In this document: piece by piece, positions 39,296 to 50,734 of the stretch | Layout: each line of letters starts with the position of its first letter | How positions within the stretch are numbered: the first letter of the stretch is position 1 | Assembly: GCA_015499985.1 (NCBI GenBank) | Contig: JAAAUF010000010.1 | Location: forward strand, 16,396-74,162 | Source: Haplosporangium gracile | Taxonomy: Eukaryota > Mortierellomycota > Mortierellomycetes > Mortierellales > Mortierellaceae | DNA length: 57,767 nucleotides | Reading direction: 5' to 3' | The notes under the pieces: model-generated | The model's input: only the letters and a program-made list of their open reading frames with translations | The model's database searches: none | Told to the model about the DNA's origin: nothing | Position numbers and translations under genes: made by a program

Positions 39296-40627
39296 TTAAG
39301 CAAAGACATTGCTCTCGGAGAGAGGATCCTCTGGCATCTCTGCCTCCTTAAGCTTCTCGTCCTTCTTGGCAATAGCATCCATGCGGGACTTGTAACGGCC
39401 GGCCTTGGCGTTGCGGACGTTGGCACGGGCAACGTTGGGACTTACAAACTCTGGGTTCTCAAAGGCGGTCTGGCCTCCAAAGGAGCCATCAAAGACACGG
39501 ATGGGGTTCATGACGAAGCGAGGTCCAATCTCGACGAGGGTCAGGTCGGTGGTATCGGTGACGGAGCGATGCTCAAGGGGCTTTTCTGTGATCTGGTAGT
39601 TGCGGAACCAAACACGGTTGTCGACAATCGAGAAGGAGAGGACGTGGTCAACAAAGGGTTTGATCCTGCGAGCCGTCTTGGGGATACCAAAGACCTGTGT
39701 GAAGAGCTCCTTCATCAACAACCAGTGGGGAGAACTCTCAAAGTTCTTGTCGAACGACAGAATATGGCGCGATCCCTTTAAGCAGTTTCCAGTCATCTTC
39801 AACTCCTCCATCGTGTGAACTAATATCAATTGAGGAAACAAAAGTTGTTCGGTCAATGTTTGAACGTGTCCAAGAATAAGTATATTTGTTTGATCGAGTA
39901 GCATCGCAAACAATGTGGGTTTCGTAGAGATCCAATGAGACGATAATACTCTTCCTGAACATACCGTTTTGAATGTGAAACTTGATACTGGGGCCGTTGG
40001 GGGTCTTTGACAACCACATATAAAGATCCTGTCTCTTTCTGACCTCAAAGAAGATGCAATTGTTGCAGTTGTTCAACTCGGCGAGCTCGTTGATGATGTG
40101 AAGTTTTGATTTAGAGTCCAGCTTGGCATCCTTCTTGGTGTGGGGCAACAAGTCTCCGAGATCACTCAACAAGTGGCGGTGGCTATGCGTTTTTTATCAA
40201 GTAATACAGTGGTACAGGTTAGTTACTTTGTTATTTTGCTTTGTTTCCGGCTGCAAGATGCAATGCTATCCTGTGCTGCGATCAGGTCCAAGTTCAGTTG
40301 TCGCTGTTGTTCTTTTGTACAGTAGTTCTCGCCAAAATCACACTGTGTGTTGAAAGGAGGCGTAAGAGAGATATATCTCATTCTGAGCCCCTGTATGCTG
40401 TGCTTGTTTGTGTGTGTCGGTGGGTGGGTGGGTGGGTAGGCGTCAAAACCGCCTGAAGAAGTCGCCATGAGGGAGCAGCAGTTCACCTACCGAGAAGTGA
40501 TTCCGCGCGAGGAGAGCAACAGGACACGCTGCTTGTTCCTGAAGACGGGGGTATCCTCTGTGCTCTTGGTAACGATGCCCTCGGCCTTGTCCCGCTTGCT
40601 CTTTTGCTGCTTGAATACTGTCGACAT
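39296..40627 (-). CDS. BRX1: Ribosome biogenesis protein BRX1 (Brix domain)
   Basis: Nucleolar factor for 60S subunit assembly, binding pre-rRNA with Ebp2. Three exons on the minus strand: 40627-40491, 40182-39965, 39819-39296; 292 aa, as in yeast (291). The start MSTVFKQQKSKRDK is followed by FRNKQRVLLLSSRGI and the exon junction TSRHRHLLSDLGDLLPHTKK. The Brix core then reads LYMWLSKTPNGPSIKFHIQN, VHTMEELKMTGNCLKGSR, FVDHVLSFSIVDNRVWFRNY and TLVEIGPRFVMNPIRVFDGS. It ends ESNVFA. Its 3' end converges on WDR91 with a 152-bp gap; its start is divergent from COX6A, 356 bp apart. Introns are 308 and 145 nt. Confidence 0.97.
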
Positions 40628-40818
40628 GATTAAGGTGTGTGAAGAGAAAAAAGGGTAGATGGAGAAGTGATGTACAAAAAGAAAGGAGAGTCAAGTTGCG
40701 CCTTGTCAGTCTACTATTGAAGTGTGCCTCCACAAAAAAAAAAAAGAAAAAAAAAGCAACAACATGGATGTTGAACTGAGACCAAGCCACACAAAAGCAG
40801 TCCCTTTTAGATAGTCAT

Positions 40819-40824
40819 CACGTG
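40819..40824. promoter_or_regulatory. CACGTG E-box in BRX1/COX6A shared promoter
   Basis: A palindromic CACGTG (context ATCACGTGCA) lies in the 356-bp divergent promoter of BRX1 and COX6A. Cbf1/USF-type bHLH factors use such sites and commonly control respiratory and ribosome-biogenesis genes in fungi; its use here is inferred. Confidence 0.35.
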
Positions 40825-40983
40825 CATTTTGTCAGCGACGCTTGGGTCCAGCAGTTTGTTATCATAGGTATGCGTGCGTGTGTTTTGGGGCAGACGGACA
40901 TACACACTCTTTTTTATTTCCGAATCCTCCCAGCAAACAATACTTCAACACCAACACCATCATCTGCAACAACAACACTGACC

Positions 40984-41885
40984 ATGGCCTCTCGCATTGC
41001 CGCCGCCGCCAAAGGCATCCGCTTCGCATCCCACGCCCACGTGTCCGCTGCCAACCCTTGGCTTGCTGAGCGTATCGCTGTCAAGGAGCACGCAGGCCGT
41101 ATGTTTCTTTTTTATTGCTTCTTGCTCATCATCAGTTGAGAATGAGGATGGGGAGTAATTACAATGAGAAGAAAGCACGAGGCTCCGGAGATAGCCTGCG
41201 CTGCTCGATTATTGCGAAAGAGGGGCGAGGGGGCACATGGAGAAGGAGAGTGTAAGAGAGAGCACTCAGAAGGAATTATGGTGTATTATGGCGCTTCTTC
41301 ATTGTATTCCTGGCCTGGTTATAAGTCCTGGTTCCTAGCAACAAAATGGCTGTTGTGTACGTTGTCATTACGCAACGGAAAGAAAGGATATGATGAGCAA
41401 AATGAACAAGACAAAGAGAAAGGGAACCCGAAAAAAAAAGTAGAGACGCGTCCGACTCTAGGCTCCGCAAACGAAATTTTGAGTTTGTCGTATCCTCGCT
41501 TGACTTTTTTTTTTTTTTTTTTTTTTNNNNNNNNNNCAATAGCCGCCGCTGAGAACTGGCGCAAGGTTTCCCTCTACGTTTGCATCCCCGTCATTACTGT
41601 TGCGTCGATCAACGCCTACAATCTCTATACCAAGCATCAGGCTCACTTGGAGCACGAGAAACACGAAGGGCATGAGCATGTGAAGTACCCCTACATGCGT
41701 CTCCGTGCCAAGGTATAACCAACGAACCTCTGTGCCATTACCTGCAATAGCATTGTGGTTTTGTATTGATTTGTCAAAACCTGACCTTTTTTGCTGTGTT
41801 TCTCTCTTTCTCTCTGTTCGTCTTTTATTAGGCCTTCCCTTGGGGCGATGACTCGTTGTTCTTCAACCCTGATGTCAACTTTTAA
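40984..41885 (+). CDS. COX13: Cytochrome c oxidase subunit 6A (Cox13)
   Basis: Small nuclear-encoded subunit of respiratory complex IV in the mitochondrial inner membrane. Three exons: 40984-41098, 41543-41712, 41832-41885; 112 aa. The N-terminus MASRIAAAAKGIRFAS is a basic amphipathic mitochondrial targeting signal. Family features: ENWRKVSLYVCIPVITVAS starting the single membrane span, then KYPYMRLRAKAFPWGDDSLF and NPDVNF at the end, as in yeast Cox13 and mammalian COX6A. Intron 1 (41099-41542) holds a 22-T run followed by the 10-N assembly gap; the exon 2 acceptor CAATAG lies just after the gap, so the coding sequence is not affected. Confidence 0.95.
41505..41536. other. Poly-T tract (22 nt) and 10-N assembly gap
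   Basis: T run 41505-41526 is followed directly by N at 41527-41536. The gap is likely a nominal spacer where assembly failed at the homopolymer, so the true length is unknown. It falls inside COX6A intron 1. Confidence 0.95.
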
Positions 41886-42904
41886 GTAGAAAGGAAACAC
41901 CGATACAACATGGACCTTGGACACGTCTTGGAGCTGAGATCTAGGATGAGTAACGACTACGCGGCGTTCCCTGCGTGTGATCCCTGAAGGCCATAGTTTT
42001 GTCTTGCCATTACCTTGGACTTTGTCGTCCTTGGTCTACAAGATCTAATAATAAAGAAGGAAGATCGCTACGATTTCTCTTCAGGGATAACCATATTTAT
42101 TCCAAGGAGACACGCTCTCAATAAGTTTGGTCGATCTGGCCCCACTTTTTGCCATTTCCAGGAAATAACGGCTCCTGATAACAGAACTATCTGGGATCGA
42201 GTGAACAAGTGGTCTCCTTTGCTACGACACTAATTTTTCTTTTTAATGGGTCTCCGTTCTTTCCTTAGAAATATCGCATGTGCTTTTCGCTATGTGTGTG
42301 TGCTGCTTGTTGCTTCTCAATGAGTAGTGATTAAGTGATTGTTTTTTTTTTTTTTTTTTTTTTTTTCGCTTTCACTATCGCTTGAATTCTTACAGGTACT
42401 CAGCTAAAAATTAAAAGTAGAGCAGTGAAAAGTGGAAAACAAAAGCTGAAGCAAAAACCATATTTTCGTGAAGTGAAAGGTGGGCTACCTTTACAACCCG
42501 GGATTGAGGGAGCAAAGAAGCCTTCCTTATTGAAAGGTACTGTGTAATTTGACGGGGTTATAAAGAGGGGTTGACTCCTGAATCCATGTTGCCATTAGAG
42601 CAAAAAAAAAACGGGACATGCAGCGAGTGCCATATGTGTGCTATGGCCTGCGAAAAAAAACGTCCTTTGCTCCAATGCCAGATTGCCATCTCGTAGTAGA
42701 GGGATAAGTAATTTTGGGGCGCCTTTAGCTTTTGATGTCGCTTAGACACAAAGATCAGGATTATAGTCAGGCCTTTTAATCGTACTCTGAACCTTTCCCT
42801 CTTGATTCCTCTTCGTCTTTTCACTTTTCAACTATCAGTCACCATCCTTCGCCGTCTTATCTCAACACCCCAATCGCCCACTCGTTACGCACCTCTACTC
42901 AACC
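41886..42904. other. Intergenic region with poly-T tract
   Basis: About 1 kb between COX6A and the lactone oxidase remnant. Contains AATAAAG (42047-42053) as a likely COX6A poly(A) signal and a 25-nt T run (42342-42366). No gene recognised. Confidence 0.5.
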
Positions 42905-45050
42905 ATGGAGCTGCTCTTTGGACCAAAGAAGAACGCACGCATTCAGAACGACATATAGCCAACAGATGCATCGGCGAAGGAACTCAAGGTTAGCTCGGCT
43001 CCAGAACGCCTTCCTCGCCATATCGGAATTGTCGTCGTCACCGCCACCACCAAGGCCACCACTGCCGCCGCTGCTGATACAAAATCCAAATCTAAAGAAC
43101 CACTCAAAGCGCGTCATACGTGGACCAATTGAGCCAAGAACTAGACATGTAACCCTCTCAAGACCCTGCAATCCAGAACCCTTGAAGATATCGTCGAGAT
43201 TGTCAAGAATATCAAAGTTGATAACAAGAAGATCCGATGTGTCGCAGGGGGTACTCTTGGTCCTCGACTTCCGTTGTCGACGATGATGGCCAAGATATGT
43301 ACGTCGGTGCACGTCGAAGGTAAAGGTGGGACAGTCGAGCTCGAGACAGGTGTTACAGTCGGGGCGTTAGATAAGTTCCTGCAAAGGCACGATCCTCCCC
43401 TCTGGCTATGCCCTCTAACATTGTGCTGGAAATCGTGAGGATGTGTATACGTCTACCTTGAAAATGTCGTTTGAAGAAGGATTGAGTGAATATCTCACGC
43501 TCTATTTTTTGGTTACTCCTCTTCTTTCTAGGCTCGCCTCGGAGGGATCTTGGCCATTGGCTCTGTAAGGACTTGTCCAATAGATTCAACTTTCAGTCAT
43601 TGATGAATTATACCACCCTAGTTGCCTGTAGTAATCATTTGCGCCTTCTCTTTTCCTCCCAGCATGGTGCCGCTGCTCAATCTCGAACACTCTCCGATTT
43701 GGCGTACGAGGTCAAGATCGTGGGTGCCAATGGCACCTTGAACACTTTCACCCGTGAGAAGGATCCGGTCGAGTTCTCCGCCGCCGTATGCAACCTCGGT
43801 CTCCTCGGCGTGATTTACAGTTACACTCTTCACGTTGAGCCAATGTTCAATCTCATCACAATAAGATGCTCGTCTTCTACTTTTTCTCTCAGTATTTTCA
43901 TTTCAGCTCTCACCTTTTCATTCTTTTTTTTCTTGAATAGACTGACACTTACCCACCCCGTGAGCATTATTTCAACTGTCCTAAACTTGGTGGTACACGG
44001 TTATAAGAAATAATCCTCAGGAACGACCAACACACATCCTTTACTGGCCGTTCAACAATTAATTCATTCGAGGAACAGGATCAAGATAAAATACAGAATC
44101 AAGAAAGGACAAAATCCATTGATGAACTTTGGGTCAAGCAATAGAAGCAGACGGATGTACCCGAGACAATATCGGCCCTCTGGAATGCCTTCAGGAAAGT
44201 CAGGCAATACATTAGCAGCATTTATGGCAAGATGACATTTAAGATAATGTCAACTTACCCAAGGTTGACACCGCTGGTGAACTATCTCATCAATATCAAG
44301 ACTCATTCCAAGAGCGAGAAAGTCCTCGCAGCCCCCGATGCAATCCGCTACCAGCACAATCTCCAAGCTGCCGCATGTGTTGGATTAGAGTGTGTATTCA
44401 AAGTTGACGAGGGGTTTGAAAACCCTGTCAAAGCATTGAACTTTTTATCATCAAGGTGAGGCGATCGTGCTTTCTTTTTGATTGAGGAAGTGGTGAAATC
44501 TTCAGCTGCCTAACGGACAAAACCTTTACTGCCATTTCTCTCCCACCTTCTTTTTGGATCATAGATACATGAGTATGCTGTGTGTGGAAAGTGCCCGGTG
44601 GACATGACTTTGGACATGCGCTTTATCAAGTCGTCAGATCAAATCATGTCCCACGTGTACGACAAAGACCCAGAAACGATCTTTTGTACCGTCGAGATCC
44701 TGTCTGCCGCAAAAACTAGGGACTTCGAGGACTTTTCAGCCATGCTCGCCCAGCATTGGATATCAGAATATAAAGCAAGGTACCAGGTTATTCGAAGGAT
44801 ATACTTTTTCTGGTTTTGTAGTACGAAAGTTGTAAATTTCTATTAACTGCTTTGAATCCTCTGTCCTTGTTGTGGTGCGACTGACAGGGTGCATTGGGCA
44901 AAACTCTGGGAGCATATTGCTGGCATTATCCCTTATCTCCGCGAGCAAGCAGAACCGCAGCTGGATCAATTTGAGAGCGTCCGCCAAAAGTATGATCCGC
45001 AGGGCATGTTCTTGAACAAGACCTTTGCAGAAGTATTGGGACATAGGTAA
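42905..45050 (+). pseudogene. Decayed sugar-1,4-lactone oxidase (D-arabinono-1,4-lactone oxidase-like)
   Basis: Remnant of a VAO-family flavoprotein like yeast Alo1, the last step of D-erythroascorbate synthesis. Recognisable blocks in order: HTWTN(stop)AKN(stop)TC, LEDIVEIVKNIKVDNKKIRC, VHVEGKGGTVELETGVTVGA, ARLGGILAIGS joined to HGAAAQSRTLSDL, TDTYPPREHYFNCPKLGG, LWVKQ(stop)KQTDVPE, PDAIRYQHNLQAA and VHWAKLWEHIAGIIPYLREQ. The end FAEVLGHR is intact. In-frame stops lie at 42956-42958 (TAG), 43130-43132 (TGA), 43142-43144 (TAG), 44004-44006 (TAA) and 44142-44144 (TAG). Two of these stand where relatives have Trp and one where Gln is expected. Frame breaks occur near 43245-43290 (with apparent loss of several codons), 43400 (extra CT) and 44030. 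Splice sites are still visible. Clearly non-functional as read. Confidence 0.88.
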
Positions 45051-45339
45051 CAAATCAAAGCGACTGTTGATTATTGCGATAGTCTTTTTTCACGCGTTCT
45101 GGTTTTTTCGACGCGTTGTTCGTTTGACTCGGGATCATATTCCGTCATTTTTGATCAGTGGCTTTGCAGCGATTGACTTTGATCTGGCCTTTGCGTCGCG
45201 CACGCCCTGTTGTTACCCACCAGAATAGACTCAACGCGAACAACCTTCATTCGCATACACTCATCACGCTTCAAAACCAACTTTTGCTCAATCTTCTTCT
45301 TGGCCAGGGACCCTGTTGTCATTGCTGCCCCCTCCGTCA

Positions 45340-48300
45340 ATGGCCCAACCAGCCCCTCTCCCTCACTACCAGCCAGCGGCCCAGGCTCGCACACAAGAAT
45401 CGCCTATATCGACGGATGACCGCGAGCGAACCACAAACAATACGCCACAATCGCTTTCGAATGGACAAGGACAGAACCGCATCCCCGGACAAAGCTTTGG
45501 TGGTCCGCAGCCTTCTTCACCATGGCTCGACCCGTCATCGCATACACCCCATCTCGGACGTCAAGAGCTCAATCATAACCAGAACAGTCCTCAGCAATCC
45601 CATTCGCCTTTCCCTCCCCCATTCTTGCATCCAAACTTGGCACATCTGATGCAGCAGACCCACATGCAGCAAGTGATGCGGCAACAGCAGCAACAGCTCC
45701 ACGATCCAAGCAAGACTCAGCCACCAGGACTTGAAAGCGACTCGTTTGACGCCCGGCACCCTCAGCAGGAGCGCCCTTCGGATCAATGGAACTCTCTACA
45801 GCGCGCTTTCGATAAGGGGATCGCGAGCACCAGCGAGAATCCATCTCTTGCAGCAGGATCAGATGTATCAACGCCGGATCACAGAGCTCAGGCTGGTTCT
45901 CAGCAGGCAGAAGAGAGACACCAATTCCCAGCAGACCGACACTCGATGGACGCTCAGCTCAGACAAGGAATGTTTCATCCTTTAGCACAACATCCTCAGT
46001 CCATGTTTCCAGGACCTCCAGGATTTGAAGGCGATTTTGGACCATCAGGAATGATCCCAATGCACACACCTAACGGCATAGTGTTCGTCCCCATGAACAG
46101 AGTGACACCTGCTCCGCCTGGGTTTGGCCACTTTCCAGTTCACTCCCCTGATCAGGAACGACTCGCTTCGCATCAACATCCTGGGCCCCAGTTTCAACCG
46201 ACACTCCAGCAACAGCAACACTTTCACCAGCAGCAGATGTTCATGCATCAGCAAATGCTTCGGCAGCAACACCAATTACAACAGATGTACCAATTCCAAA
46301 GCGGTCCTCAACGTCCTTTGCTGCAGGAACAACAACAGCATCAGCAGCAACAGGAAGAACAACAAGGAGCTAGCGCACCTATGTCCAGCGGAAAAAACGG
46401 CCAGGAACAACACCAGCAGCAGAATCATCAGATAAAAAATATCGAAAGCCATATCAACCAGCTTTTGTTCCAGGGTGGAGGCGCGGATGGGCCTTCGCCT
46501 GCGCCAGTTGTTGCGGCGCTGGATGGCCCTCGATTGACAGTTCAGGAGATCGAAGAGGCTCAGGTCAAGGATCTACAAGGACAATTCCGGCGATTCTCTC
46601 TTGGCGACCCAGTCTCCCCACCGCGATCTCGATCGATCCCCTCAGTGTCTGACCACATTTCTGGCGAGGGTTCACAGACTCAAGACGGCCACGTGTCCTC
46701 TCAGTCGTCGGCGTCATCTCAACAGTTTTCTACCATGATCCACAGTCGGTTTCAGGATCCTTCTACTACTCGGTATGAACAGCCAGCCGACAAGACGCCA
46801 TTTTCAGTCAAAGATATCGACTTTTATTCAGACAGGAAGTACGACCCTTATCGACCGACCAATTTTGACCAGATCACAAGAGACGCCAAGGATTTTTGCC
46901 AGGAACTTATGCCTAAGCCAGAGGAGGAAACCAGGAAGCTGGCCCTCTTGCAAAAGTATGTTGGTAGTCATTGTGGTTTAGGAGTAATGCGTTCATTGTC
47001 TCCGCGTGTGAAATTGCCTTTCTAACTCCGACTACCAATCGCGATAATTATTACCGCCTCAGGTTGTCCGATATTGCTGTCGAAGTCTTTGGAGAAGCAG
47101 AGGTGCTGCCGTTTGGCTCTAGTGGTAATGGACTCGCATTGGCCAATGCGGACATGGATGTCTGCGTATTTTTGAACCCCAAGGAAGGATCGGAGGACGT
47201 CTCACCAGTGGAATTTGTCGAGCGGATAGGCGATCGGTTGGAGAAAGATCTGAATTTTGAGAATATTTTGCAGTTGAAACGAGCTCGAGTTCCCATTGTC
47301 AAGCTGAACCATGTCAATGGGATCGCGTGTGACATTGGGTACCAGAACGACTTGGCCATTTGGAACACGCGACTTTTGAGGGCTTACTGCAGGGTTGATG
47401 AGCGCGTCAGGGACATTGTCGTGATCATCAAGATTTGGGCCAAACGCAGGAAGATCAACAACCCCTACACCGGATCTCTGTCGAGGTGAGTGCGTTTAGT
47501 CAAAAATTCATGTTTTACTGACAAGTTGTGCCTGCGGAGCAAATACTTACTTATGTATCACTCTCTCTTTTTTATGCAATTAGCTATGCATATGTTTTGC
47601 TGGTCATCCATGTTCTCCAACGGCAAGGAGTCTTGCCGAACCTTCAGACGATAGTCGCAGGAAACGGTAAAGTGCCATTTTGGGACTGCCAAGGATTCAA
47701 CCGGTACTTTTTTGAGGATATTCCCAGCCTTTCTCATTACTGGCGACCTACGCCAGAGTCTCAACGCCAGTCAATTGGAGAACTGCTCTACGAGTTCTTC
47801 CGTTACTACGCCAGCGAGTTCCGTTACGCCAACCATGTGGTCAGCATTCGCAGCGGAGGACTTTTGACCAAAGAGGCAAAGGAATGGACAAAGGATCACA
47901 CACAACCTCCTCCTCCTCCTCCTCAACAACAACAGCAGCAACAACAACAAACGTTGGCACCATTGTCGGAGGCGTCTGCTGACGACATAGAGCAAGCTCA
48001 GGCAGCACCAGCGACCGACTCTAAGCCCGTTGTCAAGAATAGATACCTGTTCTGTATCGAAGATCCTTTCGGTAAGTATCAGTTGCAACTTGATTTTACC
48101 TACCTTACTCTGTATGTCTGAAACGTATGTTAACTCTAATCTTCACTTGACTCTCTCCTTCTCCCCTCCAGAACTGAACCATAATGTTGGCAGACCCGTC
48201 GATCGGTACTCGTAAGTTCATTCATAGACTTTCACTTCCTGTTATTGATTTATAATATACCCATGACTAAGAACGTTTTCATTATGGTCTACCATCATAG

Positions 48301-48655
48301 ATTGTTCACGATCCGAGGCGAGTTTATGAGGGCGGCCAAGATTTTAAGCAGGAAGGGCGATGGTGTTATTACCAGATTGTGCGTTGAACGAGAGGTGCCG
48401 CAACACCAGGAGAGGAATCACAATGGAAGCGTTGATCAAGGAGATGATCAGGCAAAGGACAGGCAAAGACCATCCAGCCCTGACAGCAAAGCAGGATTAA
48501 GAAGCTCCTTCTCAACAGGTGAAGAGCGGCCGAGAGTTGGATTCCACGAGGCAGAGTTAGGAAATGATACCGGATCAAGGCGGTCAAGTGGGCGACGGAA
48601 CTACTACAAGCGCGCGACCATTGGGAGTGAGCCCAGACATTTCAATCGATCATAA
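45340..48655 (+). CDS. Cid1-type nucleotidyltransferase (terminal uridylyl/poly(A) polymerase)
   Basis: Non-canonical RNA tailing enzyme that adds U or A to RNA 3' ends. Five exons: 45340-46955, 47063-47485, 47584-48071, 48172-48211, 48301-48655; 973 aa. Residues 1-480 are Q/H/P-rich and probably disordered, with a long Q run at about 320-360. The catalytic domain starts near 490 (DIDFYSDRKYDPYRP). FGSSGNGLALANADMDVCVF carries the GS motif and the first two catalytic Asp (569, 571); the third is D629 in GIACDIGYQNDL. The PAP-associated part reads SIGELLYEFFRYYASEFRYA, and after a P4Q-repeat insert LFCIEDPFELNHNVGR completes the family core. The nucleotide-choice residue was not assigned, so U versus A preference is open. 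The start is the first ATG in frame; an upstream exon cannot be excluded. Confidence 0.92.
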
Positions 48656-48804
48656 TTCATAGTTCACTTTTGTGTTTTTATTCCCTCCGTTTTTGTTTGT
48701 AAATATTTTCGTCATTTTTTTTTTTTTATTTTTCGACGCATAAAATATGAGATGCGGGTCTTTTCGATCGCCAAAAAAAAAAAAAAATGGCTAAATTATA
48801 CGTT

Positions 48805-50734
48805 TTACACCTGGAAGACAAAGTCGAGTCTGTCGTCGCCAACGTCGGTAGTGGTCTCGTCGTAATGCTTCCAATCCTCGGCGGTCCAGTTCTTGGTGGC
48901 CAAGGCACGCTTCCGGTTAATGTACAAGAGGTGGTAGCGCTGGAAGATGAAGAGAGCGATGGTAATGACGAGGGAAGCGAACAATATCCACATTCCAGTC
49001 AAAAACCTCGGTGCATCGTTATTGCGGAAAACATTGGCGCCAGCAATGGCGGTGAGGTTGACAGAGATAATATACATGGCGAGTGCAATGGTGCGTTTTC
49101 CGACTGGTGCTGTGTTTCCTGCGATCCAAGCAGCCTAGAAAACAATCGCAGAATTCACAGGAGATTTGGGTTAGCATTCGCTAAGTAGAGCACTGCGCGA
49201 AGAGGCGTGTACGAAAAGGAGGAGGGGGACGACTTACGTTAACAGGGTGCCAGCAAGTAGAGCCACCCATGGCAAAGATAAGGCAGATGTAGAGGTTGAC
49301 CTTGTCAGTATTGAGAGGCAAAAGGGCCAGTGCAGCAACGCAGCACGCATAGTAAAATGTGGCGGCAGCCCCGTGGAAGGCACGCTCGTTGAACTTATCA
49401 GACGAGTAACTGACAAGCGACATGACAGCGAGTCCGAGAAGGAACCCAGGGATGGTCATCAAGTTGGCCTTGAGTCCGTTGAAACCCAACATCTTCAAGA
49501 TCAGGGGTGCAAATCCACTGATGGGGGTCGAGGGCAAGAGACCAAAAAATCCGATCAGCAGGTTGGGCCAGATGCGGGGGGACTTGACAGCACGCCAGAT
49601 GTCAGCCTTGGGGACAATCTTCTTGGAAGGGTCGGCCTTGGATGGATCATCGCGGATAAGGCGGGTGATGGCAATGAGTTCCTGACGTTCGGTCAGGTAG
49701 CCTGCGAAGCGGAGGTAGCCATGGGTGGCAGTAGGGCCCTCGGGGAGGATAAAGAAGGAGAGGATACCGACAAAGGTAGTCGCGACTCCCTCGATTAAGA
49801 AGAGCCACTTCCAACCGGCAAGACCGGAAGTTCCACGGAGCTGCAGGATGAAATAGGCCATGACACCGGCACACGAATTGGCAATGGCGAGGGTGGACCA
49901 GAAGATCGACATACGGAGAGCCATCTCCTGGCGCTTGTAGTAAGTAGTCAAGTAGATGGCGATTCCGGGAATATAACCGGCCTCAAACATTCCGACAAAG
50001 GCGCGGCAGATCAAGAAGGTGGCCTTGTTGTGCATCCAGAGCTGGGCGGCAGTCGCTAATCCCCACAGGACCATAAGGAAAGGAATCTGTTCGAAAAAAA
50101 ATAGCATGTGTGAGTTTTCGTGCGTGACACGGTATGTGTGATGATCGCTCAATTGCTGTGAAGTCGCACAGGTATGTGGATCAAGTGAACCTATTTACCC
50201 AGCGATGAGCACCAGCGCGGCGAAGAACCAGGTTCGAGGGGATCTCGAAGAAGCAGAAGAAGAGGATAAAGACAGTTGTACCGAGGGTCATGGTGTTGAG
50301 ATCGACACCGAGGTCAACCATGATGTTGTCTGTCAAGGCGTTGGACATGTTACCACGGTCTAATTGCAAGAAGAAGACTACATCGTTATCGATAATCAAA
50401 AGAAAAGACGAAGGTAAGTCAAAGTGAAGTCAAATATGTGGAGAATAGTACACGCAATGAAAATCCAATGAGAAAAAGGAGGAAACTTACACATCACACC
50501 GATCCAGGAGAGGATCTTTAAATCGAATATCCGAACGACCTCCTTCTCCTCTGCGTCGGTCCAGGTCAGATCATGGTCGTAGTGAGGGTTCACTTGACCC
50601 AATCCCCGAAGTTTCTCGTTTGCATAGTCTGCTTGCGTGTGGCCGTTCAGACTTGAGGAGGCATCGCTTCCTTTGTGCTCAAGATCGATGGGCACGCCGT
50701 TGTGTTCATATACCTCGTGTTTCTCAGACGACAT
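48805..50734 (-). CDS. MFS transporter, Dal5/ACS (anion:cation symporter) type
   Basis: Plasma-membrane secondary transporter, 533 aa, about 12 membrane segments. Four exons: 50734-50491, 50377-50199, 50086-49238, 49134-48805. Exon 2 was set to begin after GATGTAG, because only that gives the first membrane span FFFLQLDRGNMSNALTDN, matching the family LDRxNIGNA motif. Next come IPSNLVLRRAGAHRW, CRAFVGMFEAGYIPGIAIYL, FWSTLAIANSCAGVMAYFI, GWKWLFLIEG and, near the end, AAWIAGNTAPVGKRTIALAM. These are typical of the fungal allantoate permease family (Dal5, Tna1, Soa1, Seo1). The substrate cannot be read from sequence; organic anions such as allantoate, nicotinate or sulfonates are possible. It converges on the Cid1-like gene (149 bp). 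Confidence 0.92.
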
